Made by a program: the position numbers and the translations under genes
Origin: Chaenocephalus aceratus
Taxonomy: Eukaryota > Chordata > Actinopteri > Perciformes > Channichthyidae
Assembly (NCBI GenBank): GCA_023974075.1
Contig: JAMFTG010000553.1
Span: 1 to 64,000, forward strand
DNA: 64,000 bases
Direction: 5' to 3'
In this document: piece by piece, positions 24,985 through 36,029 of the stretch
Layout: each line of letters starts with the position of its first letter
Position numbering within the stretch: the first letter of the stretch is position 1
Notes under the pieces: model-generated
Seen by the model: the letters and a program-made list of their open reading frames with translations, nothing else
What the model was told of the DNA's origin: nothing
Databases searched by the model: none

Positions 24985-25262
24985 GCAAGGGCAAGTTTAT
25001 TTATATAGCACCTTTCAACACAAGGCAATTCAAAGTGCTTTATAAACATAAAAAACAATAAGAGCATTAAGAAATAGTGCGGCAAAAAACACATTATAAA
25101 ATGGCATTTAAAAACAGTCATTAAAAGCAAAGAGAATACAATTAACATTAAAACAAACCTATATATAAAATACATGAATAAAAGTTACAGTGCAGTGTGA
25201 GATATGAATAGTTCAATTAAAAGCATTGTTAAAAAGAAAAGTCTTCAGCCTGGATTTAACAC
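24985..25262 (-). mobile_element. L2 LINE 3' fragment
   Basis: On the + strand it reads 'caagtttatttatatagcac', 'caattcaaagtgctttataa' and 'catttaaaaacagtcattaaa', the inverted 3' end of an L2 family. The same end is at 55415-55558/57847-57890. Truncated at 5'. Confidence 0.8.
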
Positions 25263-25848
25263 CTAGATTTCAGGCATTTTATGTTGTTTTAAACATTGCA
25301 GACTGAAGTTCAGCGCTGACTTTTATTAATTCCTCATTGGTTCCTCAATCTAACTGGTTTGAACTGCTTATCACACAAAAACAAGAATCAAAGTTGTTTG
25401 AAGGGAAAACAAATCAATTTGAGTTTTTTAACAAAAGAGAAATATATAGGCCGTTATGTAAATAAAGGCTGAACTCATATTTTAGTTGGAATGCGGATAC
25501 AGCATTCCAACTACTTGTTCTTCTCCGACACATTTTCAATCTTATTACTCCGCCGGGTTATTTTGTCCCTCTTCTGCTCCATATTCCACATCGCAGAAAA
25601 CTCAGTTCAAACATCGAAACGTTCAGTGTCGGTCGGGGAATCGATTGCTCTTACACATTACATTTCAGCATAGCAGTTCAGCGTCAGCTTTTTCAGCATA
25701 AAGCATTCCCACCAGCAATTTCTTCAGGGAATTGCATTCTCTAGTTCACATTGCACTGTTGAACATTGTGATGTTCTCCTTGGCAGCCTCTTGGGAATGT
25801 ACCCACCAAACAAGCAGCAATGATCTGAGAGGCAGAGCCGCTGCAGGC
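25263..25848 (+). other. receptor 5' flank / possible 5' UTR
   Basis: No other gene. A CTTGGCAG acceptor-like site at about 25778 could end a 5' UTR intron. No reliable promoter motif was identified. Confidence 0.35.
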
Positions 25849-26017
25849 ATGAATCTGTCTGATGAGTCCTCCTACCAAGAAGAGGGGCTGCTGGGTAACT
25901 CCACCTGGCCTACTCCCACTATCACCAGAACTAACAAACCCTACCCCCCCCACTGCTACCAGAAAGACCAAGCACCTCCAAACATGCAGCGTGCGAGCAG
26001 TCCACATCGCAGTCGAG
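25849..26017 (+). CDS. mc5r: melanocortin receptor (MC5R-like) exon 1, frame broken
   Basis: The ATG at 25849 opens MNLSDES...LGNSTWPTPT, an extracellular N-terminus with N-glycosylation sites (NLS, NST) as in fish MC5R. Near the 3' end the conserved 'KHAACEQ' and 'HIAVE' segments are present but in two other frames, so at least two indels lie within about 90 bases. A GTCC-to-TCC loss in 'cag-tccacatc' fits a collapsed GG. The exon ends GTCGAG before GTATGG, phase 0, joining exon 2 at GTC. The peptide leads into the first membrane helix. Either sequence errors or decay explain the breaks; exons 3 and 4 are clean. Confidence 0.75.
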
Positions 26018-26174
26018 GTATGGACAGGGTGCTACTGAACATCAATTTGCAGCATTTTTCTTACTCTTTCCTATCTTATTAACTTGCTCTTTCCATTTTT
26101 AGGACAAGTCTTCTGCTTTTCTGCTCATCTACTCTAACCTCCCTCTCTGTGACTCTGTGTTCTGCTCTCATCAG

Positions 26175-26281
26175 GTCATTCCTGATCCTGGGTATCATCT
26201 CCCTGCTGGAGAACATCCTGGTCATCACAGCCTAGTAAAGAACAAGAACCTCCACTCACCCATGTACTTCTTCGTCTGCAG
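26175..26281 (+). CDS. mc5r: melanocortin receptor (MC5R-like) exon 2, frame broken
   Basis: Follows a TCATCAG acceptor. It encodes the first transmembrane helix and first intracellular loop: FLILGIISLLENILVIT, then VKNKNLHSPMYFFVC. An extra base lies just after the first codon, and a missing base turns the Ala-X-Val junction into TAG. The exon stops at TGCAG, where TGGAGAGG follows instead of GT; restoring one G of a GG pair would give a normal CAG|GTGGAG donor. Three 1-base problems in 107 nt contrast with perfect exons 3 and 4. Confidence 0.85.
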
Positions 26282-27761
26282 TGGAGAGGTTCACAACATA
26301 TGATCTTAGAATCAAAACTCTCTTTTTAAGATTGACATGTGCCAGGTCTGCATGATTAGTAAGTAGGTGGATTATTAACGTGCGCCATTCTCCAGTGTTC
26401 TGATAAAACATTTGAATAGAGAAACTGTTTCATAAATTCAAAATCTATTTCTCTGCAGTGCTATGTTCTTATGTGGGTGCCGATAAATTCATTGAATGTT
26501 TTTATGTTTCAACAGTAGCCTTATATTTAGTTGTGTTTCAGCCTCTTTGAAGCTATTGCATATTAAATCAATATTAAACAGTTACCTAATTCACTTCATC
26601 CTGGTGCCTGAATATGATTTGGGGTCAACGCGGAAAATCATGTGGCCCCCGACTGAACCCCTGCTTTCACATCACTTTGGAATGTTGTGTAATACTCCTA
26701 TATCAAGAGAAATTGATACACAATGAAAGAACAACACAAAGTGAGACGATAAGGGCCTAAAGCTCCCATGTCATGGTCATTTCTACTGATCATAATTCCA
26801 TCGTGAGTCTACTAGAATATATTTATATTGTGCAATTTTCCAACTCACATTGGTTTCTCATACAGCATCTCTGTATACTGGGTTTCCCACGCATTAGACT
26901 ATACTTGGGCGGGCGCCCAGGTATATTAACGGCCGCCCAAGTTATTCGCGACCCATTTAGGTTTTTATTTTTTTATAATTTTTTTTTTATTCGTCCATGA
27001 CCACGATGCCATCTGCAATCGATTAACTTGTGGACAATGATCCCTCGCTCCCTTGCTCTGATCTCGCCTCCTTCTGGCCTTTAAGTGGCCTGCCTCACAC
27101 AGGGTGACTGGGCTGTCCACATGATGTGGCCTGCCGACATGGCCACTGTCATAGAGATCATAAATCAAAGCCCTTGATTGGTCTCTGTGTGTCATTCAAG
27201 CTCGAGATAACCTCAGCTCAGGTGAGGTAAAGGACTCTCTGAGTGTTTAGATAGTTAACTTAGTCTAAGTTCTCAGTGGGTCTCAAACGGTGTGGTCACC
27301 ATTTATATAAACACATATTTACATTTGAGAGGGTAGTGATTAGTCTAATGCAGGGGTGGGGAACCTCCGGCCCCCGGGCCGTATACGGCCCGCGCAGTGT
27401 TTAATTTCGTTAACGAAAACTATGACGAAAAATGTTCGTCAACGACCTTTTTTACATGACTAAGACGAGACGATGACGAGCTAAAAATAGATTCTTGATA
27501 ACGAAAACTATGACGAAATGTAAATGTAGTTTTCGTTGACGAGACGAGACGAGACGAGACGAAGGTGTTAAGGGTGGACTATCGGACATTAAAAATGCAG
27601 GATATTATTTTCCTCCAATTGTCCGTCTTCTCTTTCAAAATGCATCCCCTGTCATTGGTTGAATTATTTGGGATTCTGGGAATTTGCACACCTCACTCAC
27701 CCCCGCCCACCCCCAGCTTCACTGCAGCAGCACAGGTGGTGATGATATCCAAACAGTGAAG

Positions 27762-27974
27762 ATGACGGATTCAGCGAAAGCGCTTTTAGTTTTTGGTCGC
27801 AAAAAAAGAATAGATATATGGACCAACTTTCTTTATAACTCGGTAGAAAATAAAACACACTGCACTGCAACTGCGGGAGAAGGAGAGACGCCATGTGGCT
27901 TCAAATTAGTTTGGGAAGAATACGACTACCTGAAGAGGCACTTGAAGGCGCGCCATCCTGCTATTTATGCCACG
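27762..27974 (+). pseudogene. hAT transposase exon 1 (BED zinc finger)
   Basis: MTDSAKALLVFGRKKRID followed by a BED finger with a His/Cys pair at the start, CGFKLVWEEYDYLKRHLKARH and the final HLKARH histidines. It binds transposon ends in this family. The exon ends CACG|GTAAGT, a near-consensus donor. The exon itself is intact; later exons are broken. Confidence 0.8.
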
Positions 27975-28578
27975 GTAAGTTAGCTAACTGTAACGTTACA
28001 TGATAAGTCGTAACTAACTCGTATGTGGGTAACGCTAACTAAGCATATACATTTGCTAACGTTAAGTCTATGTTACTGGGGGCAGTCTGCATTGGCAAAG
28101 TTGCCATTGCCAATGCAGACTGCTAGCTAGTCACTATTTACTAGAGGCAAATGTTCTACTTAACTATCTATGTTAGCTTAGCCTTTCTTGCAACACGTTT
28201 CAGTTTTCCGGTAGCAAATGAAATGATTTCTGGCAAGTTCCAGGCTAATGTTGGCTGGGCTTGCATTGCAATAACTATCTAGTCACCTGCAATTATGTGT
28301 GTTTTTTAAGAGTAACACGGCAATTTATTTGGAAAATACTTTCTTATCTCTAAGGCCAGGTAGGCATATATAATAGGCTAGTTGTATTGTATTATCACAT
28401 AATTAGAATCTTCAAAATCTAAAACTTGATATTATTGATATACTATATTTTAATGATAATACTATTACCAAAGGCATATTTTAAAGGGATTAGCCTACAT
28501 TTAATTATTGGAATTCATCCGTAGGCGTTGTAGTTCTGTATAGGTAGTAATTATGCAATCTTATTTTTCCTCACCTAG

Positions 28579-29240
28579 ATCCCAGAGACGAGTACTTCCA
28601 AAACAGCAACCTGGTGCAAAGAATAAACAAGTCAACTATCCCAGCAGCGTTCTCTTCCTCAGGACCAAAATATAAAGCAGACTCGCTGGAACAAGGCACC
28701 AAAGAAAAGGTCATTTCCCAGTGGATTGGACGCACCGGTCTACCTGCCCGTACAGTTGAGGATGAGGATTTCATCCTTATGATAGAGACCTTCGATAAGA
28801 GAGCTGAACATACCCAAAAAAACAAAAATAAAACACTTAGTTGACAGCTTTACATTGACGAGAAACAAAAATTCAAAGAAAGACTCGCCACAGGACGCAA
28901 AGTAACAATTGGGCTGGACATATGGACAAAAAAGGGTTTACAGCATCATTCCTGGCAATTAGTGCATGTTAACTTTTGCACTCAGGAGAATAAAGCGAGC
29001 ACATATTGTTGAGACTGGACCAGATCTCCCACCCACACACTGCAGAGTCTATAAAGACTTGTGTGGAACAATGCACAGAGGACTGGGGAATACCAAACAC
29101 AAAATTCTGACAGTCATAACAGATAACGGAAGCAACATGGTTGCAGCATTCAAAAAAACTGTACAAGATGAGCCCAGCAGCTCTGAGGAAGAATCCCAGG
29201 AGAGTGATGAGGAAGACTCTGAGGTTGTCGAAGACCGAAG
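28579..29240 (+). pseudogene. hAT transposase exon 2 (catalytic N-terminal part), multiple frameshifts
   Basis: Begins after CTCACCTAG and ends GACCGAAG|GTACCT. It includes LVDSFTLTRNKN-type sequence, then 'GLDIWTKKG...FLAI' in scattered frames (28915-28960), the region of the first catalytic Asp. Then 'HKILTVITDNGSNMVAAFK' carries the second catalytic Asp (TDNGSNM), and an acidic SSSEEESQESDEEDSEVVED spacer follows. At least three frame changes make it inactive. The acidic spacer is usual in ZBED-like hAT proteins. Confidence 0.8.
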
Positions 29241-29658
29241 GTACCTTCTTTTAGTTTGTAGCTGTTAATATTTCAGTATTTTCAGTAGCAGGCTCAATGA
29301 CATAGATCATGTCATTGAGCTGTGCTTGGTTATATTCTCTTTTAGCATTTATATTACTTTATTTACCCAGAAGGAAATTATTTTGCAGCAGTTGTGGTAA
29401 AAAGTAAGATGTGCAAATATATAGACTTATATAAGTATAAACTAAATATTAGAGTATAAAAGATCAACAGTAACTTGGTACAAAACCAAATGTACAGCCA
29501 GAAATGTGACAGTGTAACGTAGGGAGTCAGTAATAAGTATAGATGTAAGATGTGTGTTAATACGTTGTATATTGTATCGCATTGTGTTGCTCATGGCAAT
29601 TACATTTCCTAGAGGATTAATAAAGTATTTGTCTTTTTCTCTGTGTTTGTTTATCTAG

Positions 29659-30756
29659 GTACGGAGCCATAGAGAGGACCCCCTGTGTTGTGCATACAAC
29701 TGCATCTCGTGGTGAACATGATCCAGAAGATTTGAGTGTCAACCACTCCTTGACAGAATACGAGTACTTGTCCGGCTCTTCCGCAAGTCGTCTGTGGCAA
29801 TTCAGCGACTGCTAAAGCTTGTGTGGACTCACTCTGGTCAAAGACTGCCCTACTAGATGGTCCAGCACATACCTGATGATATCACGCCTTCTCCAAGTGA
29901 AGGACTCCCTTGTTCAGGTAGCTGATGGAATGGCTGGGGACTGTCTACTGCCAAGTGAGTGACAGAAGCTCACTGCTCTCAGAGACCTGCTCCTCCCCTT
30001 TGCTGAGCACACCCAGATGCTCCAGAGTGACACAATGTCCTTATCCCTGGTGTTGCCCGCCCCTCCTGGACCTGAATACTCACCTCTCTGAGTTCCCTGA
30101 GGCCCAGGGTTCTTGCCACAGGGACATAGCTTCTCTGTCCACAGAAGATGAAGGAAAACATGGGCCAACGCTTCAGCTGCTTTCTTGATCCCAGTGATAC
30201 AAAATTCTCTCCCCTCATTGCTGCAGCATGCTTCCTCGACCCTACAGTCTCACCCGAAGCACTCATTGAAAATGAGCATGACGACGTACAAATCCAGGAG
30301 CTTCTGAGAAAAGCAGAAGATTACATTGCTCAGATGGTGTCACCAGTAATACGGGAGGAGGAGACTGATGAGGATGAAGAAGAAAGGAGAGAGGTACCAC
30401 TACCAGAGACAAAGCGGCCGAGATTTAGATTCCTGTCAAAAGCAAGTGCAAAGCCGGCCATCTAGATCTAGCCTCTCAGTCTCAAAGCCCTGTGTCAGGC
30501 AGGAAATGCTGAAGTTCAAGGAGCAGCTGTCACAGCCCATGAACCAAGAGACTGCTCTTGACTTTTGGGCTTGGCACAGGGTTCTGTTTATCAGAGCCTA
30601 AAACCTCTTGCCTTGGATCTTCTGGCAATGCCAGCATCTCAAGCATTTGCTGAGCGAGTTTTTAGCATCACAGGTGACCTCACTCGTGGCCGTCGAAATA
30701 GAGCAAGAGTCATTTTAGAGAGAAGTGCTTTCCTCAAACTGAATAGAGATCAGTAG
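29659..30756 (+). pseudogene. hAT transposase exon 3 (insertion domain and hATC dimerisation domain)
   Basis: Follows TTATCTAG. It contains 'CPTRWSSTYLMISRLL' (the C-x2-RW motif of hAT transposases), then a helical region and a second acidic stretch (EEETDEDEEERREV). The hATC domain follows: 'LALDLLAMPASQAFAERVFS' then GDLTRGRRNRARV near 30600-30710, and a stop at 30756. Stops or frame shifts occur near 29813, 29958, 30140, 30463 and 30600. The total would be a ~650-residue protein if open. Confidence 0.85.
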
Positions 30757-33700
30757 GCTAAAAGGTTGTTAATGCTACTACGGATGTCTGTACTTTGTCT
30801 GTTACTTTATATGAGAGTGCACTACAGAGGTGGTTCCCTCTGATTGTTTATAAGGCCAAGTTTATTCAAGGTTTATCTTATTCTATAGGTATGTACTGTA
30901 TGCACTTTCAACATTTTTATTTTATTTGTAGGTACAGAAACGTATAATGTTAAGGTGAGGGATAGTTTTATACAACAATTTATACTTTATAATTTATACA
31001 AGTTACTGCTTTGCACTGCATCTTGTGAGGGATGACCCTCTGTTCTGACAAGTTACTGACACACCATTGATAAATGTAGAGAGTCTACAATGGACTACAG
31101 TTTGAGTCACTGAGCTAACTCAAGTCTGTAATTTTCGTGATCCAAAACTTCAGGTGTCATGTCATTGTTCATCATTTAATGCTCTGTTTTGGGCATACGT
31201 GTCTTCACTTTTATTGGAGGTTTCGGAAAATAAATATAAGAGGCTAAAAAAAACAATGTTTTGGTTCTTGACTTGGAGTAAAGAACATTCCACTATGTTA
31301 CCAGTACCACTGTATCTATGTGTATGCACTATCCTTACCTTAGAGGATCAGCAAGGACAACACAACAGTATTGCACCAATGTGAGAGTCTAGGCTAGAGA
31401 TATCAAACTAACTAAGTAAAGGGTTAAGAGAGTGAAATGTTGCTTTAACAAATTTCAACACTTGATACGGTCACCTTGATTCCAATTTCAGATACCTGTA
31501 TTTGCCTAACTGAATTGGTTTAAAGAGAGAAAAACATTTTGACTTAAAGTTAACTAAAATGTAATTTTTCATCGACTAAAACTGGACTAAAACTAGACTA
31601 AACGTTTTGAGTTTTCGTCGACTAAACTAGACTAAAACGTTTGAGTTTGTACGACTAAAACTAGACTAAACTATAAGATAGAAATGACTAAAATGTGACT
31701 AAAACTAATAACCATTTTCGTCTAAAGACTAAGACTAAGACTAACTCAAAAATAGCTGCCAAAATTAACACTGGGCCCGTGAGACCATTTGGTATGGCCC
31801 TCGAGGTAATTTATAACACACGCAAAAAGAAAAAAATTAAGAAATCTAGACCGCAAAATAATTAAACAAGCGAGTGCCTTTTTTCCTGGCAACGGTCATG
31901 GTACTGAACACAACACGAGCCTATCATGTCATCACGTGGTATATGTCTCGTCTGACAGGGCTGCAGTTTCTGACGGAGAGCACCAGAACGCCGCTCCGGG
32001 ACTTTAAAAATGGCAGCACCCATAAGGAGCCGTACACATGCCGCAGTTTTTGCGTGGCTTTGTCTTTAGTTGAAAGCCCATCTGTCATACTGATCATACA
32101 GTCAATACCTTCTTTGTTATTAGCATCTGGTTAGCTAGCTATGCTTACAGTTCTGTTTCATATGGGTGTTGAGATTTATCCATAGATCTCTTCATTTTGC
32201 TCTCAAAGTGCACCAGATTGATGCTTTCAACTTCCCGGAGCATGCCCTAGAGCAGGTTAGGCCCCCCCCCCCACTTAAATCATGTTCACATGGATAGGAA
32301 ACTAAATGCATTTGCACACATCTTGTGTCCATATCTTTCTGTTTGGTGGTCATAAATAATTAATAATTCCTTGCATTTATTATAGCGCTTTTCCAGTGCT
32401 CAAAGCGCGTCATGCCACAACCGTGCACGTGCATGCATACGCGAGTCATGGCAAGATATCTGGACTAAGAGGTTGCTTTTTCTTTGCAAAGCATGAAAGA
32501 AAGGCCAAATGAATGGGCTGTGATTTTTAAGCAGAGGTCAATAATTTGTACGGCCCTCGGAGGATGTTGAAAAAATTGAAATGGCCCTTGAGAGGAAAAA
32601 GGTTCCCCACCCCTGGTCTAATGGATAGGGCTGAAGGTGGGCTGAAGATCGGAAGGCTGTGAGTTCAATTCCCGCCAGGAACACCACCACTAGTGTGCCC
32701 TTGAGTAAGGCACTTAGCCCTCAGTTACTCCAGGGAGAATGTCCCTGTAATCGGTCATTATAAGTCGCTTTGGATAAAAGCGTCAGCTAAATAAAATGTA
32801 ATGTGATTAGTAAAATATGCATGAATAAATAAATAAAAAGTTAACTAGGTGAAAAAAGGTAAGATACACTTTTAAAACTTGTTGAGAGAAAACTAGTCTT
32901 TGCTGCTGCCTCAAAGAGGAGCAGGGGGAGAGGAGGGAGACAGGAGAGGCTGATTCAGGAGCACAGACACACTCACAACTATAAATGAACCACAAATAAA
33001 TTAATAAACAAGTTTCAGTGTTTCTTCATATTGGAAATGGTATGTTATTGGTTATGGCCATGATTTTATGATTATTGAAATGTATACAGTTCTGTTTAAT
33101 ATAGGTGTTTCCATAGATCTAGTCTCTTTATTTCCCCTCAAAGTGCACCAGATTGATGCATTTAACTCCAAAATAAAAAATAAAATCTTACCGGGGGGGC
33201 ATGCCCCTGGACCCCCCTAGAGGATTTGAGGTCGACCCCCACTAAAAATCACATGGATAGGTTCCTAAATACATCTATAAATACATTAATTTTTTTAAAT
33301 AGTAACCCATTTCCATATGTTCATGTGTGGGTAGTAGATTTAAACTATAGGGCTATCATTATGGGCCCTGCCTGTACCTGTTCGCTCTGCCATCGCGTGA
33401 AGGGTCTGCTAACAAGCGACCAACAGAAAGGTTAATGTTAATGTTGTTGCACGTCACCTCAACCTGGTTAAATAAAGGCTACAAACAAACAAACATTTAA
33501 AAATACCTTTTATTATAGCAATGCCACTTATAGCACCAGGTGTCTAGAATAGATCTCTGCAGGAAGTGATAAAGGAGAGATGGAAATGGTTACTGTGGCA
33601 TTGCAGCATTGCTCCCTTTGATTTGAAATGGCATTTTATTTAGCTTTTCAGCCACGCTAGACATGTGTCTCTATTAAATAAAATGTAGTACAGACAGTTA

Positions 33701-33813
33701 TATCTCTCACAGGCTCCGCCCTCTACTGGACTCTATGGGTACTACCCTCTATGCAAGCATTCACCTACTGAGATTTCTATAGATGTAGCCGGCCTTGGGG
33801 CGGGCCTACCTGA

Positions 33814-34265
33814 ATGCTCGTGCATCACACCGTATATAAGGAGGCCTCGCCTCCTGACTATCATCCCTTTCACTACAGCGAGCGGGCAACATCTGAAGCA
33901 GAGACTGAGACGTTTGAAAGAAGAAGAAAGAGTTATCATACCTCCAGGGAGTCGCCACTGCTAGAGACCTGTCCTTCGTGCCCTGGCTTAAATAGCGTGC
34001 ACCGATCCCCACCACCTTTGCTTCGACTGTTTGGGGGACCAGGATATGGCCGAGGCGGTGCCATTCACGCTCGCCATTCACGCTCGCCATTCACGCTCGC
34101 CATTCCTTCCGGGTCTGGCGTCCATGGAAGTCCACCGCCCAGGGCTGTACTCTCCCTGGCTGATGATCATGGCGGCGGGTGTGTGGGCTACTCGCTCGTT
34201 GCTAGAGATGCCCCCGCCTCACCAGGTCAGAGCGATTATTGGGCCGCAAGGCCGAATAAGTAGCT
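33814..34265 (+). pseudogene. DIRS gag-like ORF fragment
   Basis: Contains TCPSCPGL and, in a second frame, DPHHLCFDCLG, which together make the C-x2-C...H-x-C-x2-C zinc-binding pattern of DIRS ORF1. A 13-bp repeat (GCCATTCACGCTC, three times at 34059-34105) interrupts the gene. Downstream frames to about 35300 are scattered. Confidence 0.6.
34059..34105. repeat. 13-bp minisatellite, three units plus partial
   Basis: GCCATTCACGCTC repeated in tandem inside the DIRS gag-like region. Confidence 0.9.
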
Positions 34266-35367
34266 TGGTCCACGGGCCTTGCCCCAGGCCCGGTTCCCCC
34301 GGGGACCGGTGCTCGGTGGCTTCACATGATATAGGTTCGCCCCTACTTCATCACAGGCCGCCACCGCTGCCCGCCGTGTGATGTCCCTGGGATATCACGC
34401 CGCGTGGCACTTTCCAAAGAGGATCGTGTTGATCTCCTGGGAGCCCCCGTGTTTACGGAAGGGCTCTTTGGATCGATCTCCTTGCTCACGGGATGAGGAG
34501 TAGTCGCAGCGTGGCTGCTTCTTGCCGATCCCCAGAGGAAGAAACACTGTCCTACACTCCCCGCCCCTGCTGTAAACCCCAGTATAGGGAGCCAGCAGGT
34601 GGGCGTGTGCACGTGAGTGGAATAAACCGAGTGCTGTTAAAGCACTGTGCGGGTTCAAGAGACGCTATTGCCGGCATGCTGTTGTCAGAAAACACACCTT
34701 GCCTGGTATAATGGCTCCGATTAATGCATGTCACCGTTGCAATGGGAAAAACAGCGTTAATACGTGGGCGCGCATCCCTCGTGAGAGTGGCTGCGGTGCG
34801 TTCAGGGACCTCCGCAGGAGAACTGTGGTTTACGTTTGTAAACTCTAGTTCTGGAGTGAGGTGTGTGTGTGGGAAAAATGAATCCTGCCTCAGTATAATG
34901 CACAGATCACTACGTTTTCTAATAAGAATGAGGTTGATCTGTATCCAAATCTAAGTGTCTTTTGTTTCCACAAGGCTACACTTACACATAATGTTAACCG
35001 TACAAATTCCCCATTCGCTGCCCCAGCTGTAGCTCCTGTAAATGAGGTGGCTAGTGGGCATGCGCAGATGAGAGGGATGAACCGCAGGGAGTGCTATCTA
35101 AAGGAGAGCGCTATGCGGGTACAGGGACATTATGGCCGGCGTATTGCTGTCAGAGAACACACTACACCTAGAGCAAAGACTCCAATTAATGCAGTTTACC
35201 CGTAGTGGTAAAGGCTGCATTATGGCGGAGCCCGCACTCACACAAGAGCGCGTGGCGGTGTGTTCACGGACCTTAGTAAAACACACTACGCCTATAAAGA
35301 CTCCGATTAATGCTGTTTACCGTAGTGGTGGGAACAGCATTATGGTGTCCCACACCCACCTCTTTTT

Positions 35368-36029
35368 ATGGGCATGCAAGAGTTAAATCTGTCCTACCGG
35401 GAGGAGATGTGTTTCCTCTCAGCAGAGATTCAGGCTCTGGTGCAGAAACAGGCTGTGTCTGTTGTGCACTCTCAGCATAGAGAAAAGGGTATTTATTCCA
35501 TGTACTTCCTGGTTCTCAGGAGGACAGTGGAATTCAGATCTATTCTAGATCTCCGCGGCCTGAATCGCCACATTTCCTGCAGGAAATTCTGCATGCTAAC
35601 TATGAAACAGTTACTGGGGCTGGTGCAGCCAGGCGATTGGTTCACCACCATCGACCTGAAAGATGCGTACTTTCATGTAGAAATTGCTCCAAAGCACAGA
35701 AAATGTCTGCGTTTTGCCTTCCAGGGAATAGCCTACGAGTTCAACAGGCTGCCGTTCGGCTATTCCCTATCCCCACGCACATTCAGCAAATGTGTGGCCA
35801 CAGCGCTTCAACCGCTGCGCGCACACGGCATGAGAGTTTATTTTACATAGACGACCTCATAGTCATGGCTGGGTCACGGGAACAGGCAATGTTTTGCACA
35901 GCACAATTGATCAAACACCTAACCAGATTAGGCTTTGCGATGCAGGCGCGCTATGCGCCACCCTGTCAGGGAGCAGAAGTGCGTCCCTTCTCCGGGCGGT
36001 TCACAGGCTGTGACAGGGGGCGACAGTGA
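35368..36029 (+). pseudogene. DIRS reverse transcriptase, single frameshift at the active site
   Basis: 35368-35850 is open and carries FRSILDLRGLN, GDWFTTIDLKDAYFHVEI (first catalytic Asp in TIDLKDAYF) and AYEFNRLPFGYSLSPRTFSK. A one-base loss just before the second active-site motif moves YIDDLIVMAGSREQA into the next frame (35637-36029). The order and motifs match DIRS RT, which copies the element RNA into circular cDNA. One indel separates it from an open frame. Confidence 0.88.

Larger units (their letters stand above)
27395..31773 (+). mobile_element. inner, formerly autonomous hAT (4.38 kb) with ZBED-type transposase
   Basis: Starts CAGTGTTTAATTTCG at 27395 and ends AAAATTAACACTG at 31773. 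The flanks GGCCCGCG (27387-27394) and GGCCCGTG (31774-31781) match 7 of 8. Subterminal stretches are rich in 'acgaaaactatgacgaaa' and, on the right, 'gactaaaactagactaaa' repeats, plausible transposase-binding arrays. It carries a three-exon transposase gene. Confidence 0.9.
27351..32615. mobile_element. outer hAT, inserted in the SINE
   Basis: CAGGGGTGGGGAACC at 27351 and GGTTCCCCACCCCTG at 32615 are perfect 15-bp inverted ends, flanked by an exact 8-bp duplication GTCTAATG (27343-27350 and 32616-32623). Without the inner hAT it is about 880 bp and non-coding. Same terminal type as 9438-10434. Confidence 0.94.
27344..32802 (+). mobile_element. tRNA-derived SINE interrupted by hAT elements
   Basis: 27344-27350 plus 32624-32802 form a SINE. 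It has a tRNA-like head with a B-box-like GTTCAATTCCC at about 32664, then a body ending GTCGCTTTGGATAAAAGCGT and an (AAATG)-type tail. GTGATTAG flanks it (27336-27343 and 32803-32810), an 8-bp target duplication. The hAT at 27351-32615 lies inside its head. Confidence 0.8.
27195..33260 (-). repeat. dispersed repeat split by a SINE and nested hATs
   Basis: 27195-27335 ('gtgggtctcaaacggt') and 32811-33260 ('caaagtgcaccagattgatg', 'ggggggcatgcccctgga') are the two halves of an inverted copy of the family at 4960-5300. They are separated by the SINE (27344-32802) and its insertions. Confidence 0.65.

Noticed and set aside
32640..32690. Functional tRNA gene
   Set aside because: Only a B-box-like motif and a degenerate tRNA-like head; flanks and tail show a SINE.
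34031..34381. Host protein-coding exon in receptor intron 2
   Set aside because: It lies within the DIRS element and is a frame of its gag-like region with a small tandem repeat.
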